A stretch of DNA of 64,000 nt from Pseudomonas benzenivorans (GTDB lineage Bacteria; Pseudomonadota; Gammaproteobacteria; Pseudomonadales; Pseudomonadaceae): the NCBI RefSeq assembly GCF_033547155.1, contig NZ_CP137892.1:3348001-3412000 (forward strand), written 5' to 3'. A model generated the notes under the pieces. That model was not told the DNA's origin. It searched no databases and was given only the letters and a program-made list of their open reading frames with translations. The position numbers were made by a program, and so were the translations under genes. This document shows, one piece after another, positions 48,217 through 57,415 of this stretch (within the stretch, counting starts at the first letter, position 1; each line of letters opens with the position of its first letter).

Positions 48217-50637
48217 ATGCCAGAACCAGACCCCGCCAGTCAGGAACACCAGTACCTCACCCGCGCGCTGCGCACCCTCAGCGGCTGCAACCGGGCGCTG
48301 TTGCGCGCCGGCGACGAAGCCACCCTGCTGCAGGAGATCTGCCGGGTCATAGTCGAGCAATGCGGTTATCGCATGGCCTGGGTCGGCCGCGCCGAACAGG
48401 ACGCGGCGAAGACCGTCACGCCGATGGCTTTCGCCGGGGTCGAACGCAGCTACATCGAATCGCTGCACATCAGCTGGGCGGATAACGAACGCGGCCGCGG
48501 TCCCAGCGGCCGGGCGATCCGCACCGGCCAACCGAGCCTGTCGCGCAACCTGCTGACCGATCCGAACACCGCGCTTTGGCGCGAGGGCGCGATCCGCCAC
48601 GAGATCGCCTCGGTGCTGTCACTGCCGCTGCGGGTCGGCGGCGACATCTTCGGTGTCCTGGCCATCGGCGCCCCGGAGGCGGATGCCTTCGGCCCCCAGG
48701 AACTGGACCTGCTCGGCGAGGCCGCCGAGGACCTGGCCTTCGGCCTCCAGGCCCTGCGCATCAAGGCCCGGCGCAACCAGGCGGAAGTGGAAATCCAGCG
48801 CCTCAATCGCGCCCTGGCGACGCGGGTCGCGGTCAACCATGCGCTGATCCATGCCAGCGACGAGCCGGCCCTGCTCGAGGACATCTGCCGGGTGCTGGTA
48901 CAGGACTGCGGCTACCGCCTGGCCTGCGTCGCCTATCGCCAGGACCAGGCGCCGCAACGCTTTCGCCCCGAGGCCCATGCCGGGCTCGACCGAGGCTTCC
49001 TGATGCTGGGCGACGCCTGGGGCGCCAGCACCGAAGGCCTGGCCTTCATCCACAGGCTGGAGGCGACGATGGAGACGGGGCGGCCGTTCGTCCTGCGTGA
49101 CATCCTCAGCCATGCCAACCCTCCGCTGCGCGATGAGGCCCGCGCCCGAGGCTTCGCCGCGGCCATCGTGCTGCCGCTGCGGCTCGAGGGCGAGCTGATC
49201 GGCATGCTGGTCATCATGGCGGCGGAAGCCGACGCCTTCGATGCTCGCGAGGTCGAGTTGCTGGGTGCCACGGCCAAGGACCTGGGCTTCGGTATCAGTA
49301 CCCTGCGCACCCGGGTCCGGGCCGCTCAGGCCGAGGCCACCATCCGGCGCATGGCCTACACCGACGGCCTCACCGAGCTGCCCAACCGTCTGCACCTGTG
49401 CGAACTGCTGGAGGACGCCATCGCCCGCGCCCGGCAGGAGCATCGCCCGCTGGGCCTGCTGCAGCTGGAAGTCGGCAGCAACCAGGAAATCAACGATACC
49501 CTCGGCTACCGCGAAGGCGATCGCCTGCAGCAGGCCATCGCCGCCCGTCTGGTGCAGGCGGTCGGGCCGCGGATGCCGGTGGCGCGGATCGGCGAGAAGG
49601 AATACGCCGTGCTGATGCCCAGCGGCGGCGCCGAACAGGCCACCCAGCTGGCGCAGCAGATACTCGAGGCGCTGTACGAGCCGATCGACCTGTCCGGCCT
49701 GTACCTCGATGCCCGCGCCAGCATCGGCATCGCCCTCTATCCCGGCCACGGCACCGAGACCGACGCCCTGCTGCGCCGAGCCGGCAGCGCCCTGGACCGG
49801 GCCAAGCGCTCCGGGGCCGGCTATGCCCTGTTCCACGATGAACAGGAGCGCGCCTGCGCCCAGCACCTGACCCTGATGAGCGACCTGCGCCGGGCGATCG
49901 ACGCCAACCAGCTGCGCCTGCACTACCAGCCGCAGCTGCAGATCGCCACCAACAAGGTGTGCGGCACCGAGGCCCTGCTGCGCTGGCAGCACCCGCAGCG
50001 CGGCCTGCTGGCGCCCAACCAGTTCATCCAGCTGGCGGAAAGCTCGGGGCTGATCACCCCGCTCACCTACTGGGTGCTCGACAATGCGCTGAGCCAGGGC
50101 TATGCCTGGCGCGAGGAAGGCGACTCGCGGCCGATCTCGGTCAACCTCTCGGCCCGCGACCTGCGCGACCCCAAGCTGGTCGAGCGCATCCGCGGCGCCT
50201 TCGCCACCTGGGGCGCCGCACCCGACTGGATCGAGTTCGAACTGACCGAGAGCGCGCTGATGGATGACCCGAGCACGGCCCTGGAAACCCTGGTGCAGCT
50301 GAAGAAGTTCGACACCCGCCTGACCATCGACGACTTCGGCACCGGCTATTCCTCCCTGGCCTACCTGCAGCGGCTGCCGGTGGACGCGCTGAAGATCGAC
50401 CAGTCCTTCGTCGCCGGCATGCTCAGCGACGATGACGACTCGGCGAAGATCGTCCGCTCCATCGTCGAACTGGCCCACAACCTCGACCTCGAGGTGGTCG
50501 CCGAGGGCGTGGAGGACCAGGAGACCCTGACCCGTCTGGGCAACTTCGGCTGCGACATCGCCCAGGGCTTCAGGATCTGCCGGCCACTGCCGGGCAACCG
50601 CGTCCTCGCCTGGGAGGCCCGTTCGGCCTGGCAATGA
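48217..50637 (+). CDS. GAF-GAF-GGDEF-EAL protein, probable c-di-GMP phosphodiesterase
   Basis: An 806-residue cytoplasmic protein with two tandem GAF domains (about 30-185 and 210-370), a GGDEF domain and an EAL domain. The GGDEF motif reads GEKEY (459-463), lacking the second Gly, Asp and Phe, so the cyclase is very likely inactive and may bind GTP only. The EAL motif is complete: E585-A-L in GTEALLRWQHP, with the loop DDFGTGYSS and LKIDQSF. It therefore most likely degrades c-di-GMP under control of a ligand or redox signal at the GAF domains. The ATG at 48217 has a GGAGG site; a start 36 bases earlier is weaker. Confidence 0.88.
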   Translation: MPEPDPASQEHQYLTRALRTLSGCNRALLRAGDEATLLQEICRVIVEQCGYRMAWVGRAEQDAAKTVTPMAFAGVERSYIESLHISWADNERGRGPSGRAIRTGQPSLSRNLLTDPNTALWREGAIRHEIASVLSLPLRVGGDIFGVLAIGAPEADAFGPQELDLLGEAAEDLAFGLQALRIKARRNQAEVEIQRLNRALATRVAVNHALIHASDEPALLEDICRVLVQDCGYRLACVAYRQDQAPQRFRPEAHAGLDRGFLMLGDAWGASTEGLAFIHRLEATMETGRPFVLRDILSHANPPLRDEARARGFAAAIVLPLRLEGELIGMLVIMAAEADAFDAREVELLGATAKDLGFGISTLRTRVRAAQAEATIRRMAYTDGLTELPNRLHLCELLEDAIARARQEHRPLGLLQLEVGSNQEINDTLGYREGDRLQQAIAARLVQAVGPRMPVARIGEKEYAVLMPSGGAEQATQLAQQILEALYEPIDLSGLYLDARASIGIALYPGHGTETDALLRRAGSALDRAKRSGAGYALFHDEQERACAQHLTLMSDLRRAIDANQLRLHYQPQLQIATNKVCGTEALLRWQHPQRGLLAPNQFIQLAESSGLITPLTYWVLDNALSQGYAWREEGDSRPISVNLSARDLRDPKLVERIRGAFATWGAAPDWIEFELTESALMDDPSTALETLVQLKKFDTRLTIDDFGTGYSSLAYLQRLPVDALKIDQSFVAGMLSDDDDSAKIVRSIVELAHNLDLEVVAEGVEDQETLTRLGNFGCDIAQGFRICRPLPGNRVLAWEARSAWQ

Positions 50638-50652
50638 GCGCCGCGCGCCGGC

Positions 50653-51564
50653 TCAGCCGGCCTTGCCGCCCAGCGCCTGGGCCAGCGGCAGCAGCGGCTT
50701 GGGCTTGCTGAACACCAGCACGTTGCCGAGCATCACCAGGACCAGACCCAGCAGCGCCGGGGCGCTCCACTGGTAGCCCTCGGCGAACACCGAGATATTC
50801 AGCGCCACCACCGGGAACAGCACGGTGCAGTAGGCCGCGCGCTCCGGGCCGAGACGCCCGACCAGAGTCAGGTAGGCGGTGAAGCCGATCACCGAGCCGG
50901 GAATCGCCAGGTACAGCAGCGAGCCGACATAGCGCGTGCTCCACTCGAAGGCGAAGGGCGTGCCGCTGACCAGGCAGATCGCCGCCAGCATCACGGCGCC
51001 ATAGAGCATGCCCCAGGCATTGCTGGTCAGTGGCTTGAGGCCGGCCTTCTGCTGCAGGCTGGAGAGCATATTGCCGGCGGAGAAACACAGGGTGCCGAGC
51101 AGCGCCAGGCCGATGCCCAGCAGGGACTCGCGGCTGGCCGGGTGGTCGGCCACCTGCGGCCAGAACAGCAACAGCAGCCCGCCCAGGCCCAGGGCGCCGC
51201 CGGCCAGCACCTTGGCGGCGATCCGCTGCTTGAAGAACAACCGTGCATTGAGCGCGTTCCACAGCGTCGCGGTGGAGAAGATCACCGCCACCAGACCGCT
51301 GGGGATCCACTGGCTGGCGGTGTAGAAGCACAGGAAGTTGAGGCAGAACAGGCACAGCCCCTGGGCCAGGCAGATCAGCTGACCGCGGCCGTCGACTCGT
51401 TGCAGCCGACCGCTGAGCAGCAGGACGGCGAACAGCACCGCGGCGGCCAGGGCGAAGCGGTAGGCGATGGACGCGGCGACCGCCACCTCGCCCACCTGCA
51501 GCTTGATGGCGATCCAGGTGGTGCCCCAGATCAGGACGGTCAACAGATACAACGACAGGCTCAT
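50653..51564 (-). CDS. EamA/DMT family transporter
   Basis: A 303-residue inner-membrane exporter of the drug/metabolite (EamA) superfamily with ten predicted helices in two repeats. The first begins LYLLTVLIWGTTWIAIKLQVG and the second FSAGNMLSSLQQKAG. The family exports amino acids, nucleotides or small drugs; this one cannot be assigned. The ATG at 51564 is used; the frame stays open about 170 bases upstream over the divergent ABC operon promoter. It is divergent from the ABC ATPase gene at 51680. Confidence 0.87.
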   Translation of the reverse strand: MSLSLYLLTVLIWGTTWIAIKLQVGEVAVAASIAYRFALAAAVLFAVLLLSGRLQRVDGRGQLICLAQGLCLFCLNFLCFYTASQWIPSGLVAVIFSTATLWNALNARLFFKQRIAAKVLAGGALGLGGLLLLFWPQVADHPASRESLLGIGLALLGTLCFSAGNMLSSLQQKAGLKPLTSNAWGMLYGAVMLAAICLVSGTPFAFEWSTRYVGSLLYLAIPGSVIGFTAYLTLVGRLGPERAAYCTVLFPVVALNISVFAEGYQWSAPALLGLVLVMLGNVLVFSKPKPLLPLAQALGGKAG

Positions 51565-51679
51565 CGCACGGCTCCCAGTGATTGGCCTCCAGTCTGGGTC
51601 CCGCCTGCGCCGGGCGCTTGCGCAAAGTTGCGCTTTTTCCGCGCCTTGAGCCTGGCCGACCAGCGCCCATACTGAGCCT

Positions 51680-52405
51680 ATGGCCAGCTCCAGCGGCACC
51701 ACAGCCCCGGTGTTCCACGCCGCCGGCATCACCAAGGTCTACGGCACGGGCCCCGGCGCCGTGCGCGCGTTGCGCGGCGTCGACCTGGAGCTGCCCAGCG
51801 GCGAACTGGTGGTGCTGCTCGGCGCCTCCGGCAGCGGCAAGTCGACCCTGCTGAATATCCTCGGCGGCCTGGACCGGGCCAGCAGCGGCAGCCTGCACTT
51901 CTACGACCAGGAGCTGACGAGCCTGAGCGACAGCCAGCTCACCCAGTACCGCCGGCGGCATGTCGGCTTCGTGTTCCAGTCCTACAACCTGATGCCCAGC
52001 CTCACCGCCGAGGAGAACGTCGAGCTGGTCACCGAGATCGCCGAGCAGCCGCTGGCGCCACTCGAAGCCCTGGAGCTGGTCGGCCTGCGGCCACGTCGCG
52101 AGCATTTCCCGGCGCAGCTCTCCGGCGGCGAGCAGCAGCGCGTGGCCATCGCCCGGGCCATCGCCAAGCGGCCCACCGTGCTGTTCTGCGACGAGCCCAC
52201 CGGCGCCCTCGACAGCGACACCGGGCGCACCGTGCTGCGGGTGCTGCAGGACATCAACCAGGACCTCGGCACCAGCGTGCTGATCATCACCCATGCCGCC
52301 GCCACCGCGGCCATGGCCGACCGCGTCCTGCACTTCGCCGACGGGCGCATCCGCGAGGTGACGCTCAACGCCAGCAAGCGCCCGGCCGAAGAGATCGTCT
52401 GGTGA
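51680..52405 (+). CDS. ABC transporter ATPase (MacB/LolD type)
   Basis: A 241-residue ATPase of the MacB/LolD/FtsE type. Walker A is GASGSGKST (48-56), the Q-loop is in [12 protein letters not shown], the signature [14 protein letters not shown], Walker [12 protein letters not shown] and the H-loop is in ITHAA. It is the first gene of a three-gene set with a FtsX-like permease (16 bases later) and a HlyD-type adaptor. The complex should be a mechanotransmission-type exporter. The substrate is unknown. Confidence 0.88.
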   Translation: MASSSGTTAPVFHAAGITKVYGTGPGAVRALRGVDLELPSGELVVLLGASGSGKSTLLNILGGLDRASSGSLHFYDQELTSLSDSQLTQYRRRHVGFVFQSYNLMPSLTAEENVELVTEIAEQPLAPLEALELVGLRPRREHFPAQLSGGEQQRVAIARAIAKRPTVLFCDEPTGALDSDTGRTVLRVLQDINQDLGTSVLIITHAAATAAMADRVLHFADGRIREVTLNASKRPAEEIVW

Positions 52406-52421
52406 CGAGCCGGCGCCGCCC

Positions 52422-54785
52422 ATGAGCCCCCTGGACCATAAACTGCTGCGCGACCTCAGGCGGGTGCGCGGCCAGGCCCTGGCCATCGCCGTGGTCATCG
52501 CCCTCGGCGTGCTGTTGCTGGTGATGATGGATGGCCTGGTCAACTCCCTGGAGGAGAGCAAACGCGCCTACTACCAGCGCTATCGCCTGGCCGAGGTGTT
52601 CGCCCCGGTCAAGCGGGCGCCGCGCCAACTGCTCGCGCAGATCGCCGCGCTGCCCGGGGTCGCCGCCGTCGAGGGACGCGTCAACGGCGCCGCCCTGATC
52701 GACCTGCCGGAAGAGGCGGTGCCGATCCGCGCCCAGGCCGTGTCGCTGCCGGATCATCGGCGGCCACGGCTCAACGCCGTGCACCTGGTCGAGGGCCGCC
52801 GCCTCGCGGCCGGGCAGCACGACGAGATCCTCCTGCTGCAGGGCTTCGCCGCGGCCCGGGGCCTGGCCCCCGGCGACCGTCTGAGGGTCAACCTCAATGG
52901 CGCCCGGCGCACCCTGCGCATCGTCGGCCTGGCCCAGGCCCCGGAGTTTCTCTATAGCGTGGCGCCGGGCGAACTGGCCCCGGACGACGCCCGCTTCGCC
53001 GTGCTGTGGATGAACGAGGAGGCCCTGGCCGCCGCCTTCGACCTGGACGGCGCGTTCAACCAGGCGCTGCTGGCGCTGGGCCGCGACGCCCGCCTGGCAC
53101 AGGTGCTCGAAGACCTGGAGCGGCTGCTCGCGCCCTATGGCAGCACCGGGGCCTTCGGCCTGGCCGACCAGCTCTCCAACCGTTTCATCTCCGAGGAAAT
53201 CGCCGGTCTCAGGGCCTCCAGCCGCGTGGTGCCGCCGATCTTCCTCGGCGTCGCCGCCTTCCTGCTGTACATCGTCATCTCGCGCATGATCCAGGCCGAA
53301 CGCGAGCAGATCGGCCTGCTCAAGGCCTTCGGCTACTCCGGCGCCGCGGTCGCCGCCCACTACGGCAAGTTCGTCCTGGCCATCGCCGTGGCCGGCGCCC
53401 TGCTCGGCTGCCTGCTCGGCGTGCTGGCCGGGCGCAGCCTGGTCGGGGTCTACCTGACCTACTACAAGTTCCCCTTCCTGCTGTTCCGGGTCGACCCCGG
53501 GGTGTTCCTCACCGGCCTCGCCGTGAGCATCCTGGTCGCCTCGGCCGGCGGCCTGCTGGTGCTGCGCCAGGTGTTCGCCCTGAACCCGGCGGTGGCCATG
53601 CGCCCGCCGGCGCCCCCCGACTACAGCCGCTCGGCACGCCTGGGGCGGCTGCTCAGGCGCCTGCTCGACCCGCCCAGCCGCATGGTCGTGCGCCGCCTGC
53701 TGCGCCAGCCCGGGCGCACCCTCAGCGCAGCCGGCGGAATAGGCGCCGGCATGGCCCTGACGGTGGCCATGCTCAGCGTGATGAGCGCCTTCGAGCGCAG
53801 CCTGGAGCTGAGCTTCGGCGTCATCGACCGCAGCGACGCGACCCTCAGCTTCATCGAACCGCTGTCGGACAAGACCCTCCTCGAGCTGGGGCGCATGGCC
53901 GGGGTGATCGAGGTCGAGCCCTTTCGTCAGGTGGCGGTGATGCTGCGCCACGGCCGCCACAGCTACCGCGGCGCGATCAGCGGCCTGGTCGGCCGGCCAC
54001 GCCTGAACCGCCCGGTGGATAAGCACATGCAGGGCCTGTTCATCCGCGCCGATGGCCTGATCCTCGGTGAGTCCCTGGCGCAGATCCTCCGGGTCCAGCC
54101 CGGCCAGAGCCTGAGCGTCGAGGTGCGCGAGGGCCGCCGGCCGCGCCTGCAACTGCCGGTGGCCGGCGTCGCCGAGACCCTGCTCGGCGCCCCCGCCTAC
54201 CTGGAACTGGGCGCCCTGAACCGGGCGCTGCAGGAGCCCAACCGGGTTTCCGGCGCCTACCTGCGCGTCGACAGCGCCCAGGGCGAGGCGCTCTACCGCA
54301 CGCTCAAGGAGATGCCGGCGGTGGCCGGCGTCAGCCTGCGCAGCGAGGCGCGGAGCGCCTTGCGCAAGCTGCTGGACAGCGGCGCCGGGGCGATCCGCTA
54401 CGTGATGGCGGCCATCGCCGCGATCATCACCTTCGGCATCGTCTACAACAGCGCGCGCATCGCCTTCGCCGAGCGCGCCCGCGACCTCGCCAGCCTGCGG
54501 GTGCTCGGCTTCACCCGAGGCGAGGCGGCGTTCGTCCTGCTCGGCGAACTGGCGCTGATCACCCTGCTGGCCCTGCCGCTCGGCGCGCTACTCGGCTACT
54601 ACTTAACCGAGGCGGTGGCGACCGGCTTCAGCACCGATCTGTACCGCGTGCCGCTGCTGTTGGTGCCCAGCAGCTACGGCATCGCGGCCCTGGCGGTGCT
54701 GGCGGCGGCGACGCTGTCCGGCTGGCTGGTCAAGCGCGACCTCGACCGCCTCGCGCCGATTGACGCACTGAAGACACAGGAGTGA
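52422..54785 (+). CDS. FtsX-like ABC permease with two FtsX domains
   Basis: A 787-residue permease. An N-terminal helix (ALAIAVVIALGVLLLVMM) and a large periplasmic domain are followed by an FtsX core with helices near residues 265, 320 and 365 (LGVAAFLLYIVI, LAIAVAGALLGCLLGVLAG, VFLTGLAVSILVASAGGLLVL). A second unit has a helix near 440, another periplasmic part, and terminal helices (IRYVMAAIAAIITFGIVYN, LGELALITLLALPLGALLGYY, GIAALAVLAAATLSGWLV). The double FtsX plan resembles LolC/YbbP-type permeases. It is cotranscribed with its ATPase. ATG at 52422; a second in-frame ATG follows soon after. Confidence 0.86.
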   Translation: MSPLDHKLLRDLRRVRGQALAIAVVIALGVLLLVMMDGLVNSLEESKRAYYQRYRLAEVFAPVKRAPRQLLAQIAALPGVAAVEGRVNGAALIDLPEEAVPIRAQAVSLPDHRRPRLNAVHLVEGRRLAAGQHDEILLLQGFAAARGLAPGDRLRVNLNGARRTLRIVGLAQAPEFLYSVAPGELAPDDARFAVLWMNEEALAAAFDLDGAFNQALLALGRDARLAQVLEDLERLLAPYGSTGAFGLADQLSNRFISEEIAGLRASSRVVPPIFLGVAAFLLYIVISRMIQAEREQIGLLKAFGYSGAAVAAHYGKFVLAIAVAGALLGCLLGVLAGRSLVGVYLTYYKFPFLLFRVDPGVFLTGLAVSILVASAGGLLVLRQVFALNPAVAMRPPAPPDYSRSARLGRLLRRLLDPPSRMVVRRLLRQPGRTLSAAGGIGAGMALTVAMLSVMSAFERSLELSFGVIDRSDATLSFIEPLSDKTLLELGRMAGVIEVEPFRQVAVMLRHGRHSYRGAISGLVGRPRLNRPVDKHMQGLFIRADGLILGESLAQILRVQPGQSLSVEVREGRRPRLQLPVAGVAETLLGAPAYLELGALNRALQEPNRVSGAYLRVDSAQGEALYRTLKEMPAVAGVSLRSEARSALRKLLDSGAGAIRYVMAAIAAIITFGIVYNSARIAFAERARDLASLRVLGFTRGEAAFVLLGELALITLLALPLGALLGYYLTEAVATGFSTDLYRVPLLLVPSSYGIAALAVLAAATLSGWLVKRDLDRLAPIDALKTQE

Positions 54786-54788
54786 GCC

Positions 54789-56012
54789 TTGGCCCACAGC
54801 CGATCACGCCTCTGGATCACCCTCGGCCTCGCGGCCCTGCTCGCCGCCGCCCTGGCCTTCGCCTTCTGGCCACGGCCGCTGCTGGTGGACCTCGGCACCG
54901 TGCAGCGCGGGCCCATGCAGCTGAGCATCGACGAGGAAGGCCGCACCCGGGTGCGCGACCCCTATGTGCTCTCCGCGCCGGTGGCCGGCCGGCTGCTGCG
55001 CGTCGAGGCGGAGCCGGGCGACCGCGTCGTGGGCGGCCAGAGCGTGGTCGCGCGCATGCTGCCGGGCCTGCCCACGCCCCTGGACCGCCGCGCCCATGCG
55101 CAGGCCCGCGCCCAGGTCGAGTCCCGCGCGGCGGCGCTGCGGGTAGCGCGAGCCGAGCAGGCCGGCGCCGGCGCCGAACAGCGCCTGGCCAGCCTGGAGC
55201 TGCGCCGCACCCGCGCCCTGCATGCCCGCGACGCCGTGGCCCAGGCCGAGCTGGACCGCAGCGAACGCACCGCCGGCATCGCCCAGGCGGCGCTGGAGCG
55301 GGCACAGGCGGCCGTGGTCCAGGCCGAGGCGGAACTGGCCAACGCCCGCGCCGGCCTGCTCGGCCTCGCCGACGATGGCACTCCGGCCGCGCCGCTGGCG
55401 CTGGCGCTGGTCGCTCCCCTCTCGGGACAGATTCTGCGGCTGATGCAGGAGAGCGAGACCAGCCTGGCCGCCGGCACGCCGATCCTCGAGATCGGCGATA
55501 TCGCCGGCGACCTGGAGGTGCTGGTCGAGCTGCTGTCCAGCGATGCCGTGCAGGTCGCCCCCGGCGACACGGTGCTGATCGACAACTGGGGCGGCCCCCA
55601 GGTGCTGAATGGCGTGGTCGATCGCATCGAGCCGGCCGGCTTCACCAAGTTCTCGGCCCTGGGGGTGGAGGAGCAGCGGGTCAACACCCTGATCCGCCTG
55701 AGCGACCCGCCCGAGCGCCGCCCGGGCCTGGGTCATGGCTTTCGCGTACTGGCGCGCATCCTCGTCTGGCAGAGCGCCGAGACCCTCTACCTGCCGTCCA
55801 GCGCCCTGTTCCGCCAGGGTAGCGACTGGGCCGTGTTCGCCGTAGAGGCCGGGCGGGCGCGCCGGGTGGCGGTGCAGATCGGCGCCAACAACGGTCACCA
55901 GGCGCAGCTACTCGCGGGGCTCGAAGCCGGCGAGCGCGTCGTCCTGTTCCCCAGCGCCGAGCTGAGCGATGGCGCGCGGGTACGGCCGCGCCAACTCACG
56001 CCGCGGCGCTGA
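54789..56012 (+). CDS. HlyD/RND-type periplasmic adaptor protein
   Basis: A 407-residue membrane-fusion protein. The N-terminal anchor is LWITLGLAALLAAALAFAFW, followed by a lipoyl/barrel-sandwich half (VLSAPVAGRLLRVEAEPGDRVVGGQSVVA), an Ala/Arg-rich helical hairpin (about 95-190) and the second half LVAPLSGQILRLMQESETSLAAGTPILEIGD. A beta-barrel and membrane-proximal domain complete it. The start is a TTG at 54789 with an ACAGGAG site, three bases after the permease stop. It links the ABC exporter to an outer-membrane channel, which is not encoded nearby. Confidence 0.87.
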   Translation: MAHSRSRLWITLGLAALLAAALAFAFWPRPLLVDLGTVQRGPMQLSIDEEGRTRVRDPYVLSAPVAGRLLRVEAEPGDRVVGGQSVVARMLPGLPTPLDRRAHAQARAQVESRAAALRVARAEQAGAGAEQRLASLELRRTRALHARDAVAQAELDRSERTAGIAQAALERAQAAVVQAEAELANARAGLLGLADDGTPAAPLALALVAPLSGQILRLMQESETSLAAGTPILEIGDIAGDLEVLVELLSSDAVQVAPGDTVLIDNWGGPQVLNGVVDRIEPAGFTKFSALGVEEQRVNTLIRLSDPPERRPGLGHGFRVLARILVWQSAETLYLPSSALFRQGSDWAVFAVEAGRARRVAVQIGANNGHQAQLLAGLEAGERVVLFPSAELSDGARVRPRQLTPRR

Positions 56013-56090
56013 CGGCGGGTGGCGCGCGCCGGCCGCTCGCCAGCGGCGTGCTAAGGTGCCAGTCGATAACCGCCCCGAGGTTGCCCCGCC

Positions 56091-56825
56091 ATGCCGAAGA
56101 TCGAGTCCCTGCTGCTCACCGCGGCGCGCATCTGCACCTACGACGGCCAGCACCAGCTGACCAACGCCAGCGGCTTCTTCTTCGCCCGCGGCGAACGCCT
56201 GTTCCTGGTGACCAGCCGCCACGTGATGATCGACGAGCCGAGCAAGCACTTTCCCGATCGCATCGTCATCGAGGTGCATACCGCCGAGGCCAACATGGCC
56301 AGCTCCACCGGCTTCTCCATTCCGCTGTACCGCGACGGCAAGAGTCTCTGGCGCCAGGGCCTGGACAGCGCCGGCGAGATCGACGTGGCGGCCATCGAGC
56401 TGGACCGCGGCGCCCTGCCCGAGGCCATGGTCTACAGCGCCTTCACCCCCGAGCACCTGCCGGGTTCGGAGGAGCCGGTCGAGGTCGGCGCGTCGCTGCT
56501 GGTTGTGGGCTTCCCCCTCGGTTTCCACGACACCCTGCACCACATGCCGGTGGTGCGCCACGCGGTGCTCGCCTCCTCCTTCGGCCTGCGCTTCCAGGGC
56601 CAGGGTTACTTCCTCACCGACGGCCGCACCCACCGCGGCACCAGCGGCGCCCCGGTGGTGCTGCGCCTGCCCGAGCGGCAAGGCGCAGCGGACGAGCTTC
56701 CCTGGCGCCTGCTGGGCGTGCACTCGGCACGCCTCGACCTGGGCACCCGCGACCTGCAGCTGGACGAGGCCCTCGGCCTGAACTGCACCTGGTACGCGGA
56801 CATCCTGCTGACGCTGACGCAATAG
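56091..56825 (+). CDS. Trypsin-like serine peptidase domain protein without signal peptide
   Basis: A 244-residue protein with an apparent trypsin-fold catalytic triad: H44 in LVTSRHVMI, D98 in EIDVAAIEL and S185 in HRGTSGAPVV, with FPLGF before the oxyanion region. There is no signal peptide or membrane segment, so it should act in the cytoplasm, which is unusual for this fold. Its function is unknown; similar stand-alone domains occur in Pseudomonas as hypothetical serine proteases. It is 78 bases after the adaptor gene on the same strand and converges on a DUF1348 gene. Confidence 0.75.
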   Translation: MPKIESLLLTAARICTYDGQHQLTNASGFFFARGERLFLVTSRHVMIDEPSKHFPDRIVIEVHTAEANMASSTGFSIPLYRDGKSLWRQGLDSAGEIDVAAIELDRGALPEAMVYSAFTPEHLPGSEEPVEVGASLLVVGFPLGFHDTLHHMPVVRHAVLASSFGLRFQGQGYFLTDGRTHRGTSGAPVVLRLPERQGAADELPWRLLGVHSARLDLGTRDLQLDEALGLNCTWYADILLTLTQ

Positions 56826-56881
56826 CCGCCGAACGGCAAAAAACCGTCCCGATCCGACGGGGCGATTGCCGCCCGGTCAGC

Positions 56882-57355
56882 TCACAGGCCCAGCTCGCTG
56901 AGGCCCGGATGGTCGTCGGGACGGCGCCCCTGGGGCCAGCGGAACAGGCGCTGGCTTTCCTCGATCGGCAGGTCGTTGATGCTGGCGTGGCGCTCGCGCA
57001 TCAGGCCCTGTTCGTCGAACGCCCAGTTCTCGTTGCCATAGGAGCGGTACCACTGGCCGTCGGCATCCTGCCACTCGTAGGCGAAGCGCACGGCGATCCG
57101 GTCGTTGTCGTGGGCCCAGAGCTCCTTGATCAGGCGGTACTCCCGCTCACGCTGCCACTTGGCGGCGAGGAAGGCGCGGATCTGCTCGCGGCCGACCGGA
57201 AACTCGCTGCGGTTGCGCCAGCGGCTATCCGGCGTATAGGCCAGGGCCACGCGCTCGGGGTCCCGGCTGTTCCAGCCGTCCTCGGCCATGCGCACTTTCT
57301 GCGCGGCCGTTTCGCGGCTGAAGGGCGGAAAGGGTGGGCGGCTTTCATGGGTCAT
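56882..57355 (-). CDS. DUF1348 / SnoaL-like protein
   Basis: A 157-residue NTF2-fold protein of the DUF1348 family. Blocks are [95 protein letters not shown] and a final [14 protein letters not shown]1348 proteins are common next to redox and GST genes; the function is unknown. It is 60 bases from the PNPOx-fold gene upstream on the same strand and probably in one transcript with it and the GST gene. Confidence 0.88.
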   Translation of the reverse strand: MTHESRPPFPPFSRETAAQKVRMAEDGWNSRDPERVALAYTPDSRWRNRSEFPVGREQIRAFLAAKWQREREYRLIKELWAHDNDRIAVRFAYEWQDADGQWYRSYGNENWAFDEQGLMRERHASINDLPIEESQRLFRWPQGRRPDDHPGLSELGL

Positions 57356-57415
57356 GCTGATGTCCTCCTGATGGGGGTGAAAGGTTAGTTCGGCGAGCGC
57401 CCGCTCAGCGAATGC

